From positions 1,325 through 35,862 of the forward strand of contig CYKH01001786.1 in assembly GCA_001460835.1 (NCBI GenBank): DNA of 34,538 nt. Reading direction: 5' to 3'. A program made the translations under genes and the position numbers. Of the stretch, positions 26,304 to 34,538 are shown one piece after another. Numbering within the stretch: the first letter of the stretch is position 1; each line of letters opens with the position of its first letter. The notes beneath the pieces were generated by a model. It searched no databases and was not told where the DNA came from. It was given only the letters and a program-made list of their open reading frames with translations. This DNA is from Bodo saltans (taxonomy: Eukaryota > Euglenozoa > Kinetoplastea > Eubodonida > Bodonidae).

Positions 26304-28742
26304 ATGCCTCGTTATGACGACACAGATTTGGAGAGCGTTAGCACCGCATCATGCTCCGACGATGACGACATCGATGACCACGCAATTCGAACCATGAGCT
26401 GCAACTTCCTCCAGAAAAAGAAATCTGGCGCATTCAGCGACATCATTGCACAAAAGAAAGCGTCTCTTAGCAACATAGCGCTACTCCGGCAATATTCGAT
26501 CATGATGGAGCAGCAGCAACGCCAGCAGCAGCAAGGGCAACAAGGGCAGAGCGGAAACGGAACGAATTCCCCCTCCTCCCAACAACAATATTTATATCAA
26601 CAGCAACAGCATCAACTCAACCAACAGCAACAGCAACAGCAGCAACATCAACAATCCAGCAACGGAGGAGGTGCAGCACACCCACAGCTTCCTATTCCTT
26701 CAGCTCCACCAGCCGTAGGGGGAGGAGGGTTGTTGGGTGCAAAACGACCGTCGAAAGACGTCGACATCGGGAGCTATCACTACAGTATGGACGGTGAGGG
26801 AGGAGGAGGAGGCAGCGTTCCCAGCAGCCCTCACGACAGCAAATCGTCCTCGGTGACCACCACCACGAACACGACGTTGAGCACGAAGCCTAGTCGTCGT
26901 CAACGCACTGTCACAATTGGAGACGACGTGGGAAGCAATAGTGCGCAATCGAGTAATGCAAGCCCTTTCTTGACTGCAGCAGCGACGAATTCTCCACCAC
27001 CGCAAGTTCCAGAGCAACAACAGAGCACCAATTACAACAACAGCAACGTCACGCCAAGCACCACAACCTCCGGTGGTGGTCGGCACGCTCACAACACGGT
27101 ACGCGTTCTCTCCCCCAACTCTACAACGACGGTTGAGACCGTAGCTGGAGGTGTCCCAACCATTGACGACGATAGCTCCCCTCAACGGCACACAGTGACG
27201 ACCGTCACGACGAATCACAACGACAACGTTGGCGACGAGGACAACGACAGCAGCAACACGACCACTACGACAACCACAACGCGGCGCACGGCTCGCCGTC
27301 AGCAGCAGCAGCAGCAACATGGTCAGGAAGAGGCGTTGCCTCACTCCACAGCAGCCACAACAACGACCAGTCACACAGAAGATGACGACAACACCGCTGG
27401 AGGTAGCGCAACAACGACGACGACAGCGAGGACAACGACGTCACGTGTTGTCCGAAGTGTGGTGACTGAGGAGTCTGATCACAACGCCGAAGCCAACCCC
27501 GACGCTTCCGCACTCCGCCAACCGACGCCACCCCGTGATCCGATGCCTTCTGCAACCTCAGACGACGCTGGCGGCTCGACCACCACGACTACTACCACGC
27601 GAAGGCGTACCAACCAACGTACCCTCACGTCTACTACGTCGTCAACAAGTGAGGAGCCGCCAGCCCGCCGCACGTCCATGGATAATAGCAGCAACAGTAT
27701 CCCCATGAATACGCAGACATTTGAGGGAAGCGATGTTGGTCATCACAACAACACGAGCGGCGAGATGCACAACGGCGCGTCATCGCGAGACGGGGAGTCG
27801 AGCAAGAAGACGCCGCCTGTAGATGCATCTCCATCCTCCACTGCCACGGTGGTGACCCTCAGCCCTCGACCTCCTGCATCGATATCTCCCCGCCGCACCA
27901 GTGACGACACGTCTGCTGGTGAAATGCCGCATCCCCCACCTTTAGATGAGGGCTCGCCGGAGACGACCACCACTTCACGGCGACGCAATCGTGGTGGTGG
28001 TGGTGCAGGTGCAGGCGCAGGAGGCGCGCCGATGCTTCTCTCCCTTCAAGGCCTCGTGGCGGCCAAACCAATTCAAAACGATAATGTGCAACGACACATC
28101 AGTACGTCGCCCTCCTCGCGTGTGACCCCAACGCTTAACCGCAAGATGTCCATGACGCCAGCGTCGTCTCCCCATGATAACCAACTTGAAGTGGAGGCCT
28201 CATCGAATATTCAAAAAGTTGCCATCTCTCCACTACCAAAGCTGGATGCCGAGCACGTGGTTGGGATGTGGTCCAAATCCGCTCTTGGACTCGGCGGTCT
28301 TGCAAACCTCATGAAGAACAGCAAACTTCAGAAGAACAATGGGAACAGTACAGAAGATGGTGAGACGGCGGATCACGACGAGTCCACGGACTCTACCACA
28401 CCCTCTAAAAAGAGCTCCAACTGGTCAAAGAACGCGTTTCTCTCCAACGCCGCGCGCCGCGGTGAGGAGCCAAACGCGTCAGACATCCTCGACGACCCGT
28501 ACGGGACGGAGGGAGGCGGTGCAGACGACGAGCACACGAGAGAAGCTCTACTGAAGAAGGAAAAGGCGTTGCAGGCGCGAATGAAGGCGTTGAAAAACCT
28601 TGTCGCCCCATCGTCTATTTCGCTGGGTGGTGCCGTGAAGCCTAGCCTTGCAGGAGGAGGTCCCAATACAGCTCGAAGCAACAGTAGGAGCCCGCGGCAG
28701 TTGGCTGCATTACCGTCGGCACCACTGAGCGCTCGAAAGTAA
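26304..28742 (+). CDS. Ser/Thr/Gln-rich protein of unknown function with Thr-run/Arg repeats
   Basis: The product has 812 residues. The first 60 look ordered and charged (MPRYDDTDLESVSTASCSDD, then FLQKKKSGAFSDIIAQKKAS). The centre is low complexity: Gln runs, Pro-rich patches and three similar units in which a Thr run is followed by Arg-Arg/Thr-Arg (near residues 322, 371 and 427, about 50 residues apart). The last 170 residues contain WSKSALGLGGLANLMKN, WSKNAFLSNAARRGEEP and a short charged helix (REALLKKEKALQARMKALKN). The two WSK-starting segments could be a repeated motif. There are no membrane segments or catalytic motifs, and I do not recognise the family. The ATG follows an A-rich leader. 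Confidence 0.7.
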   Translation: MPRYDDTDLESVSTASCSDDDDIDDHAIRTMSCNFLQKKKSGAFSDIIAQKKASLSNIALLRQYSIMMEQQQRQQQQGQQGQSGNGTNSPSSQQQYLYQQQQHQLNQQQQQQQQHQQSSNGGGAAHPQLPIPSAPPAVGGGGLLGAKRPSKDVDIGSYHYSMDGEGGGGGSVPSSPHDSKSSSVTTTTNTTLSTKPSRRQRTVTIGDDVGSNSAQSSNASPFLTAAATNSPPPQVPEQQQSTNYNNSNVTPSTTTSGGGRHAHNTVRVLSPNSTTTVETVAGGVPTIDDDSSPQRHTVTTVTTNHNDNVGDEDNDSSNTTTTTTTTRRTARRQQQQQQHGQEEALPHSTAATTTTSHTEDDDNTAGGSATTTTTARTTTSRVVRSVVTEESDHNAEANPDASALRQPTPPRDPMPSATSDDAGGSTTTTTTTRRRTNQRTLTSTTSSTSEEPPARRTSMDNSSNSIPMNTQTFEGSDVGHHNNTSGEMHNGASSRDGESSKKTPPVDASPSSTATVVTLSPRPPASISPRRTSDDTSAGEMPHPPPLDEGSPETTTTSRRRNRGGGGAGAGAGGAPMLLSLQGLVAAKPIQNDNVQRHISTSPSSRVTPTLNRKMSMTPASSPHDNQLEVEASSNIQKVAISPLPKLDAEHVVGMWSKSALGLGGLANLMKNSKLQKNNGNSTEDGETADHDESTDSTTPSKKSSNWSKNAFLSNAARRGEEPNASDILDDPYGTEGGGADDEHTREALLKKEKALQARMKALKNLVAPSSISLGGAVKPSLAGGGPNTARSNSRSPRQLAALPSAPLSARK

Positions 28743-30060
28743 AGTATTTGGAGAAACATTTTTGGAGTAACACTGTGACAACGGCAAAAAAATTGAGTGA
28801 GCCTTGAATTGCGTCCACCTCATGTTTTTTCCCGTTTCTCTCATACTTTTGTTCCCTACTGCTTCTCTTTTTGTTGAGCCCTCCCATCACTTTCCCTATA
28901 TTTTTTGCATGACAAAGATTGCACTACTTGGAGTGACCGCTCTTTGCTCTTGTTTTGTGTGTCGCACCTCTTCTCGAGGAAAGAAAAATAAATAGAGCGT
29001 GCGCAGCAGCAACACGCAAGACGATGGGTTCACCTTTGTTATGTACGCGTCTGTGTGCGACATGAACTCGTTGCTTCATTATTATTATTATTTTGTCCAT
29101 CTGCACGCTCTTCCGAAACCAATGAAACCGCGAAACAAGGTGACAGTGTTTGTGGTTTTTCTTTTTTTTGAAGTTCCCCCCTTTCCTTTCTTTTGATTTT
29201 GTTGTTCATTCATCGGTGTATTCTTGAGTACACTCCAGAGAAGTTGATCGCAGTCGCCACGGAGAGGGGAAAATATGGTTAGAGATCGAAGCCACATTGT
29301 TAATTTGAAGAGGGCAGAGGGGAGAAGCAATTTTCCCATCTCCCCCCACATGCCTTTTTTTTTTATGCGCTTTCATCTCGCGTGTGGTGGTTTGAGCCCA
29401 GCCAAAGACTCTACACACGTCGTTGTACCCTTCCCTTCCCTACACTGCTTTTTGCTGTTCGTTATCAACTATTTTTTTTTTTTTTTCAACAACAGACGAC
29501 TTTTTTTTTTGGTCCACCTTGTTTGCCCTTCACTTTTCCCCGTTTGCAAGAATCGCTGAGCCGGACTCGCACGTTCTTTGGTGAGCTTTGCGTGCTTGTC
29601 TTCGCGGTGAAGGCGGTTTTAGCAGTTTCCCCCCTTTTCGTCCGGTTCCCGCACTACGAGAGGCAACAAACCCGACTGTGTGATCGTGTGCGCAAACGCA
29701 GTGCTCTGGTTTTCAGAGAGGAGGAGAGCGACACTCGTGCCCGCCACGCATCATCGTATCGTCAATGAACGATTTTGAGGAGCGCAACAAGTTTCTCCCC
29801 CTTCCTTTCTTTTCGCTCCTCCCATCGCATGTTTCAGTGAGCTACAAATGGTGGAAACGCGGTTTGGTCTTTGATTGTGAATATTTGAATGCATCACGCC
29901 AGATGTTTTCTTACCATTCCTTGTTGAAGTTGTCATTAAAAAGCACGGCATCGTAACAGTACACAAACACACGTTTAAAAACAAGAGAAATCATTGAAGC
30001 AGTTTCTCTTGCCCTAAGAATAATACTTTTGCACTCAAGTGAAATAAAAAAATAAACCCG
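28743..30060 (+). other. 1.3 kb spacer rich in T/C tracts
   Basis: No gene is visible. T-rich tracts lie at 29157-29170, 29356-29365, 29471-29486 and 29501-29511. Open frames here (e.g. 29382-29768) are driven by them and lack family features. An A/T-rich leader (30020-30060) ends directly at the ATG of the next gene. ATT repeats occur at 29078-29091. Confidence 0.45.
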
Positions 30061-32883
30061 ATGACGTACAAGAAGAAGCCAACTGCAGCAGCAGCAGGAG
30101 CAGCGCCTGCAACTGATGGCACGGCGACCGCTTCTCGAGGCCACCCGAAATTCATTCTTCGTAACAAGCGAGGCCACTACGCCTTCCTCGACGAGGAGCC
30201 AAAGGACGTCACTGTGAACTACATCTGGATTATGCGTGCCCCGAGGTTGGTCACGATCGCTGGACTCAAGCGCGAGATGAAGCAGGCCGGTCGCAGTTGG
30301 TTCGCCACGGACAAATTCCTTCACGAACTCCTGCTGAAAATGGGCGCAGTCATTGGGCGGAATAACACTCAAATGAAGGCGAAGAAGAACGGTGCCATCG
30401 CCGCCGCTGCTGGGGCCACGCAAGAGGACATGGACGACACTGAGACTGACGTTGATGGTCTGGAATCGTACGTTTGCCTCCGTGCAAACGAAGGGTACGA
30501 TATGAGCGGTGTCGACACCACATATGTGGACGATAATACCGATGCCGCCAGCGACGAGAGCGCCAATCTCTTGTTGGCCACATTGCCAAGCAGCGCGTTG
30601 TTCTGGGTTGGTCAACGCATGACAAAGAAATCTCCCCCGCCACAAACGCTGATCCTTACTGTAGCGGAAATGTTCCTAAAGAGCTCACTCCACCAGAAGC
30701 GTATGATGCATCAACTTCTTTTCGGCGTTCGCCGCGTGCTGAACAACGACGACGTGGGAAACTGTGGCCACTCGATCATCGAAGTGCGCGGTAAAGTTCC
30801 CACGCAAGAAGAGATTTCGAAGCTGAAGTTGCTGCCGGGTGTAGGGAAGCTGTACCACGTCATCGAGCAGGACAAACTCCCCAAGGGTGTGAATCCTGAA
30901 CACCAAGGCGGGTACGATCCTAGAGGAACGCCGATCTGTGAAGGTGCAGGCGGTATGCCTGTCCAAGCAGAGAACCGCCTGCTGTGCTTGATGTCTGGCG
31001 GCATCGACAGCCCCGTTGCAGCATACAAGATGATGGTGCGTGGGTGCCACGTGGACCTGGTGCACTACCTGAACTCCACGAGCGAAATCGCTGCGGTGAT
31101 GGATAAGAATCGCAAGATTGCTCGTCGTCTATCGGAGATTCAAGGCTCCTTGACCCTCAAGTTTGTTGACATCCAAAAGATTCAAGCTCAAATCGTGGCC
31201 AAGATCCCCAACAATAACCGAACGTTGGTCTACAAGTGGTTCATGCTGGCGCTCTCGTCCTCCCTTGCCTCCCCAGCCATGAGCGACGGCTGCGCAGCGC
31301 ACAAACTTCTGGTAGTGGGAGATTCAATCGGTCAGGTGGCGTCCCAGACGGTTGACAACGTCTCGTCGTTGTACCGCGCAGTGGACACACCTGTGATTGC
31401 GCCACTTGGCGGCGCCAACAAAGTCGATATCATCGAGTGTGCAAAGCACATCGGCACATTCGACTTCAGCTCGATCCAAGCCTCTGACTGCTGCCAGTAC
31501 ATGATGTGCAAGACTGGCGCGAATTTGTTTATTGGCCCGAAGACACTCCGCGCTTGCGCACAGGCGATCATGAGCGACATCGCCGGCGTGAAGCTGCCCG
31601 TGAAGGTGGAACACTATTACAACGGTGAGCTTCGCAGCACTGCGGACGAAGAACTTCAGCCCCTCTCACAAGCGTTCCTGCACAATGGCAGACTCCGTGC
31701 CGCCGTTGCTGCACGTCGAGGCATTAGTGCTGCTGCACCAGCGTCGCCCACAAACGGTGGCGCGACTGCAACGCATTCCGATCCCCAACCTACGAATGAG
31801 GCAGCCGCTGAATCTGACGAGGAAGAAGATATTCAAGAGGTTGACCCTGCAAAGCGAATCGTCAATCTCGACTGCGCAGCCGGCACGGAAGTGCATCGCG
31901 CGGTACACACAGCAATGCTGCGTGCACCTCACGGAAACCCTTCCACTCTCCACGCAAGTGGACGTGCGGCACGCATGGCAATTGAGCAAGTCCGCGCAGA
32001 CGTCGCAAACGCCCTAGGCGTCTCAGTCACTGACTTAATCTTCACCAGCGGTGGCACCGAGAGCAACCGTATCGCGATTCATGGATACCGCGTGGTGAAC
32101 CGTGCAGCTTGGATGCACGCTTCGACTCAAGATGACAAAGGTGACGATGATAGCAGCAGCACTGATGATGGTAGGCCTACGATCGCGGTGATTGATGCTG
32201 TCAACCATGAAACCGGCTCGATCAACGTGATCACGGAGCGGCCCGCAGGTGCCCAGCGTCTGCACGTCGATGCTTGCCAAGCGTTCTTGAAAATTGATCT
32301 GAAGAAGTGCATTCAGGTGGTCGACTCCATGTCCATCACTGCGCATAAGATCAACGGCCCAATTGGATGCGGCGTGTTGTACGTGCGCAACTTGAAGCAG
32401 AGCCTTGAGAACGGCAGCATTAAGCCGCTTTTCTTTGGAGGTGTGCAGGAGTCCAAACTTCGGCCTGGCACGGAGAACACCCCAGCGATTATTGGCTTGG
32501 GTGCGGCGCTTCGGTTGAATCGTGCGGGGTCTGTACACGATCAGATTGACGCATTGGTCACGTCCACCCTCCCAGAAATGGGCTGTGTGATTAACCGACG
32601 AGGCAAGACGAGCGGCTTTATTTGCCACGCCACCATCCCTGCTGGAGTGAGCAACGTGGACTTGGTGACTCTTCTCTCCGCTGTGCACAATGTCGAGATT
32701 GGAACCGGGTCCGCGTGCAAGACAGGAGAGGTGAATCAGACTGGTGTGTATGAGACGTTAGGCATTCATCCGATCCCGGAGAAACGATCGATCCGACTGA
32801 GCTGGGACCACTTCACGACCCTCACCGAGGCAGAGAGAGGACTTCTGGCGCTGGGAACTGCGCTTAAGAAGCTTCAGAAGTAA
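30061..32883 (+). CDS. ThiI-like tRNA sulfurtransferase fused to a NifS/IscS-like cysteine desulfurase
   Basis: The product has 940 residues. Its first half is ThiI-like. About 220-280 resembles the ferredoxin-like part (LLFGVRRVL to LLPGVGKLYHVIE), then a PP-loop ATPase with SGGIDSP at 312-318, GDSIGQVASQT, and C477 where ThiI has its catalytic PP-loop cysteine. ThiI adenylates U8 of tRNA and inserts sulfur to make 4-thiouridine. No clear THUMP domain lies between the ferredoxin-like part and the PP-loop, and no rhodanese domain follows. Instead, after an acidic linker (about 565-598), a fold-type I cysteine desulfurase runs from 600: GNPSTLHASG, SGGTES, D737 in HVDACQ, PLP lysine K763 in TAHKINGP, and C886 in GSAC, the persulfide cysteine. 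The segment that should carry the PLP-stacking His is replaced by an acidic stretch (about 688-705). The fusion suggests direct sulfur hand-over. Confidence 0.85.
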   Translation: MTYKKKPTAAAAGAAPATDGTATASRGHPKFILRNKRGHYAFLDEEPKDVTVNYIWIMRAPRLVTIAGLKREMKQAGRSWFATDKFLHELLLKMGAVIGRNNTQMKAKKNGAIAAAAGATQEDMDDTETDVDGLESYVCLRANEGYDMSGVDTTYVDDNTDAASDESANLLLATLPSSALFWVGQRMTKKSPPPQTLILTVAEMFLKSSLHQKRMMHQLLFGVRRVLNNDDVGNCGHSIIEVRGKVPTQEEISKLKLLPGVGKLYHVIEQDKLPKGVNPEHQGGYDPRGTPICEGAGGMPVQAENRLLCLMSGGIDSPVAAYKMMVRGCHVDLVHYLNSTSEIAAVMDKNRKIARRLSEIQGSLTLKFVDIQKIQAQIVAKIPNNNRTLVYKWFMLALSSSLASPAMSDGCAAHKLLVVGDSIGQVASQTVDNVSSLYRAVDTPVIAPLGGANKVDIIECAKHIGTFDFSSIQASDCCQYMMCKTGANLFIGPKTLRACAQAIMSDIAGVKLPVKVEHYYNGELRSTADEELQPLSQAFLHNGRLRAAVAARRGISAAAPASPTNGGATATHSDPQPTNEAAAESDEEEDIQEVDPAKRIVNLDCAAGTEVHRAVHTAMLRAPHGNPSTLHASGRAARMAIEQVRADVANALGVSVTDLIFTSGGTESNRIAIHGYRVVNRAAWMHASTQDDKGDDDSSSTDDGRPTIAVIDAVNHETGSINVITERPAGAQRLHVDACQAFLKIDLKKCIQVVDSMSITAHKINGPIGCGVLYVRNLKQSLENGSIKPLFFGGVQESKLRPGTENTPAIIGLGAALRLNRAGSVHDQIDALVTSTLPEMGCVINRRGKTSGFICHATIPAGVSNVDLVTLLSAVHNVEIGTGSACKTGEVNQTGVYETLGIHPIPEKRSIRLSWDHFTTLTEAERGLLALGTALKKLQK

Positions 32884-33285
32884 AAAAAAAACAACAACAA
32901 CAACAACAGCATGACAAACTTGGTTCGTGACGGGGAGAAATCTTCGTTTTGCACTTATCACATACATGATGAGACGTAGTGTTTACCTTGGCGGCTTCAA
33001 AAAAATATTTTGCTCACCGCATGCCAGGTTTGGGCAGCAAAGCAACATAACGACGCAACATAACGACTATCTGTCTTCATTATCAATGTGCCGATCACGA
33101 ACAGTTGTGAGAAAGCTTGCACTTGTTACACACATTTGACAAACTAAACACGTGCTGCATGTCCCTCCCCCACACCGCTATAATAATTCAGTCTGGCAAT
33201 TTAATTTGATGAGAAGAACTCAATCCCTGTGTGTGTCCAAGGCGCCGCCATATGCACTACCTTCCCTGTTCGTTTTGTCTATTGA
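32884..33285 (+). other. 400-nt spacer
   Basis: An A run and (AAC)n follow the stop (32884-32908). A 13-bp direct repeat GCAACATAACGAC occurs in tandem at 33042-33054 and 33055-33067. T/C-rich sequence before the next ATG is weak. No gene is seen. Confidence 0.45.
33042..33067 (+). repeat. 13-bp perfect tandem duplication
   Basis: GCAACATAACGAC is repeated twice head to tail without a spacer. Confidence 0.85.
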
Positions 33286-33843
33286 ATGCATAAGAGTACG
33301 ATGCTTTTCAATGAGTCTCAGATGTCTGAGCTGGTACAGGCAATACTAAAGAATTCCACAACATTGGCGGCGCAGACCTCCACTACCGCACGGACTTCGT
33401 CTGCTACTTCGTCTGCTGCATCATCGCATCAATTGAATCGTGTTCTCAGTGCCGCCATCCACAGGCGTGCGCTGACACGAGCAAGCCTTCCACTCATTGC
33501 CCAGCGTATCTGCCGACAAGGATCATCGTCGGCGGGTTGGATGACGGCGCTGATGCTGATTCAACACCCAATATTGAGGCCGCGCCGTGATGAGCGGTAC
33601 TCCTCAGCGCCTTCGCCATCATCATCACCACCTGCATCGCAGCAAAAACCATCATCATCAGCGGCAGTGAAGCGAAACGATAGTACAACATCAACAGTTG
33701 CGTTCGGCTTTGGAGGGAAATCAATCGCAACAGAGTTGTGCGACGATGCAAGACTATGGCGCTTGCTAGAAACGGAAGCTCCTTCTGCAGAGGCGAAGGA
33801 AGCGATCTCTGCTGCAATGCGAATCCTTGTGCGCCAAAGGTGA
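33286..33843 (+). CDS. Small protein of unknown function, 185 residues
   Basis: The frame opens with ATG at 33286, with a second in-frame ATG at 33301 that could equally be the start. The N-terminal 90 residues are helical and basic (FNESQMSELVQAILKN, then LNRVLSAAIHRRALTRASLP). A Ser/Pro-rich stretch follows, then a short ordered C-terminus (LCDDARLWRLLETEAPSAEA). There is no signal peptide, membrane segment or known motif. Its length, good codon use and same orientation as the neighbours favour a real gene, but nothing points to a function. Confidence 0.5.
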   Translation: MHKSTMLFNESQMSELVQAILKNSTTLAAQTSTTARTSSATSSAASSHQLNRVLSAAIHRRALTRASLPLIAQRICRQGSSSAGWMTALMLIQHPILRPRRDERYSSAPSPSSSPPASQQKPSSSAAVKRNDSTTSTVAFGFGGKSIATELCDDARLWRLLETEAPSAEAKEAISAAMRILVRQR

Positions 33844-34289
33844 AGATATGGTTTCCCCCATCAATGATAATCACTCACCCCCGACCGGGTACTTAAACAC
33901 TTTTAGACAGACTGGAGGAGAGAGAACACACGTCATTAACGAACAGGGGTGTGAGTGCGCTGTGGACCCACCACAAAACTGGCAACACCTCGTCGAGAGA
34001 CCCTGAAGGGCCCACATGGGCATGGCAAACTGAGAGCGGAGCAGTTCAAGCCACAAGGTCAGACTACTCCAAAATTACTCTACCATACCTCTGTCAGTGC
34101 TAATTTGTGAACGTTATGTGGACGTGTGTGAAGGCAACAAACTCCTTGAGCCTGTGAAGCGTGCAACAATGAAGTGTATTCCGTCGTTGGGTCTTTGCAG
34201 CGAGAAAGGGATATTTTTTTGATATCCCTTTGTTTGTTTGAAGAAGAATACAAACAAAAAGAAAATCACCACCGAGCACATTTGACGAA
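33844..34289 (+). other. Spacer with two consecutive hairpins before the LRR gene
   Basis: No gene is visible. A perfect 10-bp inverted repeat with a 7-nt loop occupies 34205-34231. A second, TTTGTTTG with CAAACAAA around a 10-nt A-rich loop, follows at about 34233-34258. The ATG of the next gene is 30 nt downstream. Confidence 0.5.
34205..34231 (+). repeat. 10-bp perfect inverted repeat
   Basis: Arms AAAGGGATAT (34205-34214) and ATATCCCTTT (34222-34231) enclose the loop TTTTTTG. The site is A/T-rich and upstream of the leucine-rich-repeat gene. It could be a leader stem-loop or chance. Confidence 0.7.
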
Positions 34290-34538
34290 ATGCCAACTCG
34301 AAAAGCACCCTCCCGCGGAAAAAGGACAAGAGATGGACACCCGATCTGCTTACCCCGCAATCCAACAGGAAGGTTTGTTGTACTTCAGAAGTTGAAGAGC
34401 CTCAACAACAGCAGCTGCGAAGACATCTCCGATTCCGGCCTTAAGAGCATTGTCGTCCTGAAGCACCTCCAGACCCTCAACCTCTCCGACTGCAATGACA
34501 TCACGAACGCGGGCCTCAGGAGCATTGCTGCACTTTTG
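34290..34538 (+). CDS. Leucine-rich-repeat protein, N-terminal 83 codons (runs off the window)
   Basis: The frame opens at ATG 34290 and is still open at the window end, giving exactly 83 codons. After a basic, Pro-containing start (MPTRKAPSRGKRTRDGHP), two LRR units of the cysteine-containing type are visible: LKSLNNSSCEDISDSGLKSI, then LQTLNLSDCNDITNAGLRSI, spaced 25 residues apart. The pattern L..L.LS.C..IT..GL..I is typical of F-box/AMN1-like and of the very abundant kinetoplastid LRR proteins. These usually mediate protein binding; a catalytic domain, if any, would lie beyond the window. The switch to C-rich third positions at about 34390 marks the repeat region. Confidence 0.75.
   Translation, partial: MPTRKAPSRGKRTRDGHPICLPRNPTGRFVVLQKLKSLNNSSCEDISDSGLKSIVVLKHLQTLNLSDCNDITNAGLRSIAALL

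Noticed and set aside
26700-27374. 224-codon minus-strand frame
   Set aside because: It is the antisense shadow of CAA/ACG/ACC-rich low-complexity coding sequence.
29385-29405. tRNA T-arm-like word GGTTTGAGCCCAGCC
   Set aside because: The stem does not pair and no other tRNA arms are nearby.
29382-29768. 128-codon + strand frame in the 28.7-30.1 kb spacer
   Set aside because: It is dominated by translated T runs, with no motif.
1-34538. CRISPR arrays, integrases, transposases, bacterial promoters or terminators
   Set aside because: I looked for regularly spaced repeats, catalytic motifs and hairpin-plus-T terminators in a bacterial arrangement. None is present, and gene content is eukaryotic.

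Overview
The window looks like a eukaryotic protist chromosome, most likely a free-living kinetoplastid such as a bodonid. That placement is an inference. What I see directly: every convincing gene lies on the + strand, none needs an intron, intergenic spacers are full of T/C tracts followed by AG dinucleotides (as expected for trans-splice acceptors), and many proteins carry long Gln, Ser, Thr, Asn or Gly runs. There are no bacterial promoters, Shine-Dalgarno sites or operon overlaps. No spliced-leader gene or rRNA is present to settle the taxonomy.

Layout. 1-2300 holds broken copies of an unusual gene family whose one long, apparently intact member is at 5007-7439: WD40 repeats, then a protein-kinase fold whose HRD aspartate is replaced, then a PARP-type ADP-ribosyltransferase domain. 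The broken material includes a frameshifted kinase and ART copy, a WD40 scrap, and a linker scrap in inverted orientation. Between them (2684-4282) is a type II membrane protein resembling GDP-fucose O-fucosyltransferases. 4457-4672 is a two-copy tandem repeat, and 5078-5132 is a near-perfect long hairpin at the start of the intact fusion gene.

7608-18822 holds four large genes: a probable cytoskeletal protein, PIG-A (the catalytic subunit of the first GPI-anchor enzyme), an M20 metallopeptidase with strong codon bias, and a low-complexity protein with a dual-acylation-like N-terminus. A 1.7 kb spacer follows. 20564-28742 holds a protein of unknown function with a suspicious internal frame switch, a membrane-anchored SGNH/GDSL hydrolase padded with repeats, and a Thr/Ser/Gln-rich protein.

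30061-32883 encodes a ThiI-like tRNA sulfurtransferase fused to a NifS/IscS-like cysteine desulfurase. THUMP and rhodanese domains are not visible, and the desulfurase half appears to lack its catalytic-His segment. A small unknown gene and the first 83 codons of a leucine-rich-repeat gene end the window.

The genes do not form one pathway, which is normal for kinetoplastid polycistronic units. The items most worth following are the WD40-pseudokinase-ART family with its decaying array, the reduced ThiI-NifS fusion, and the frame switch near 21424-21830.
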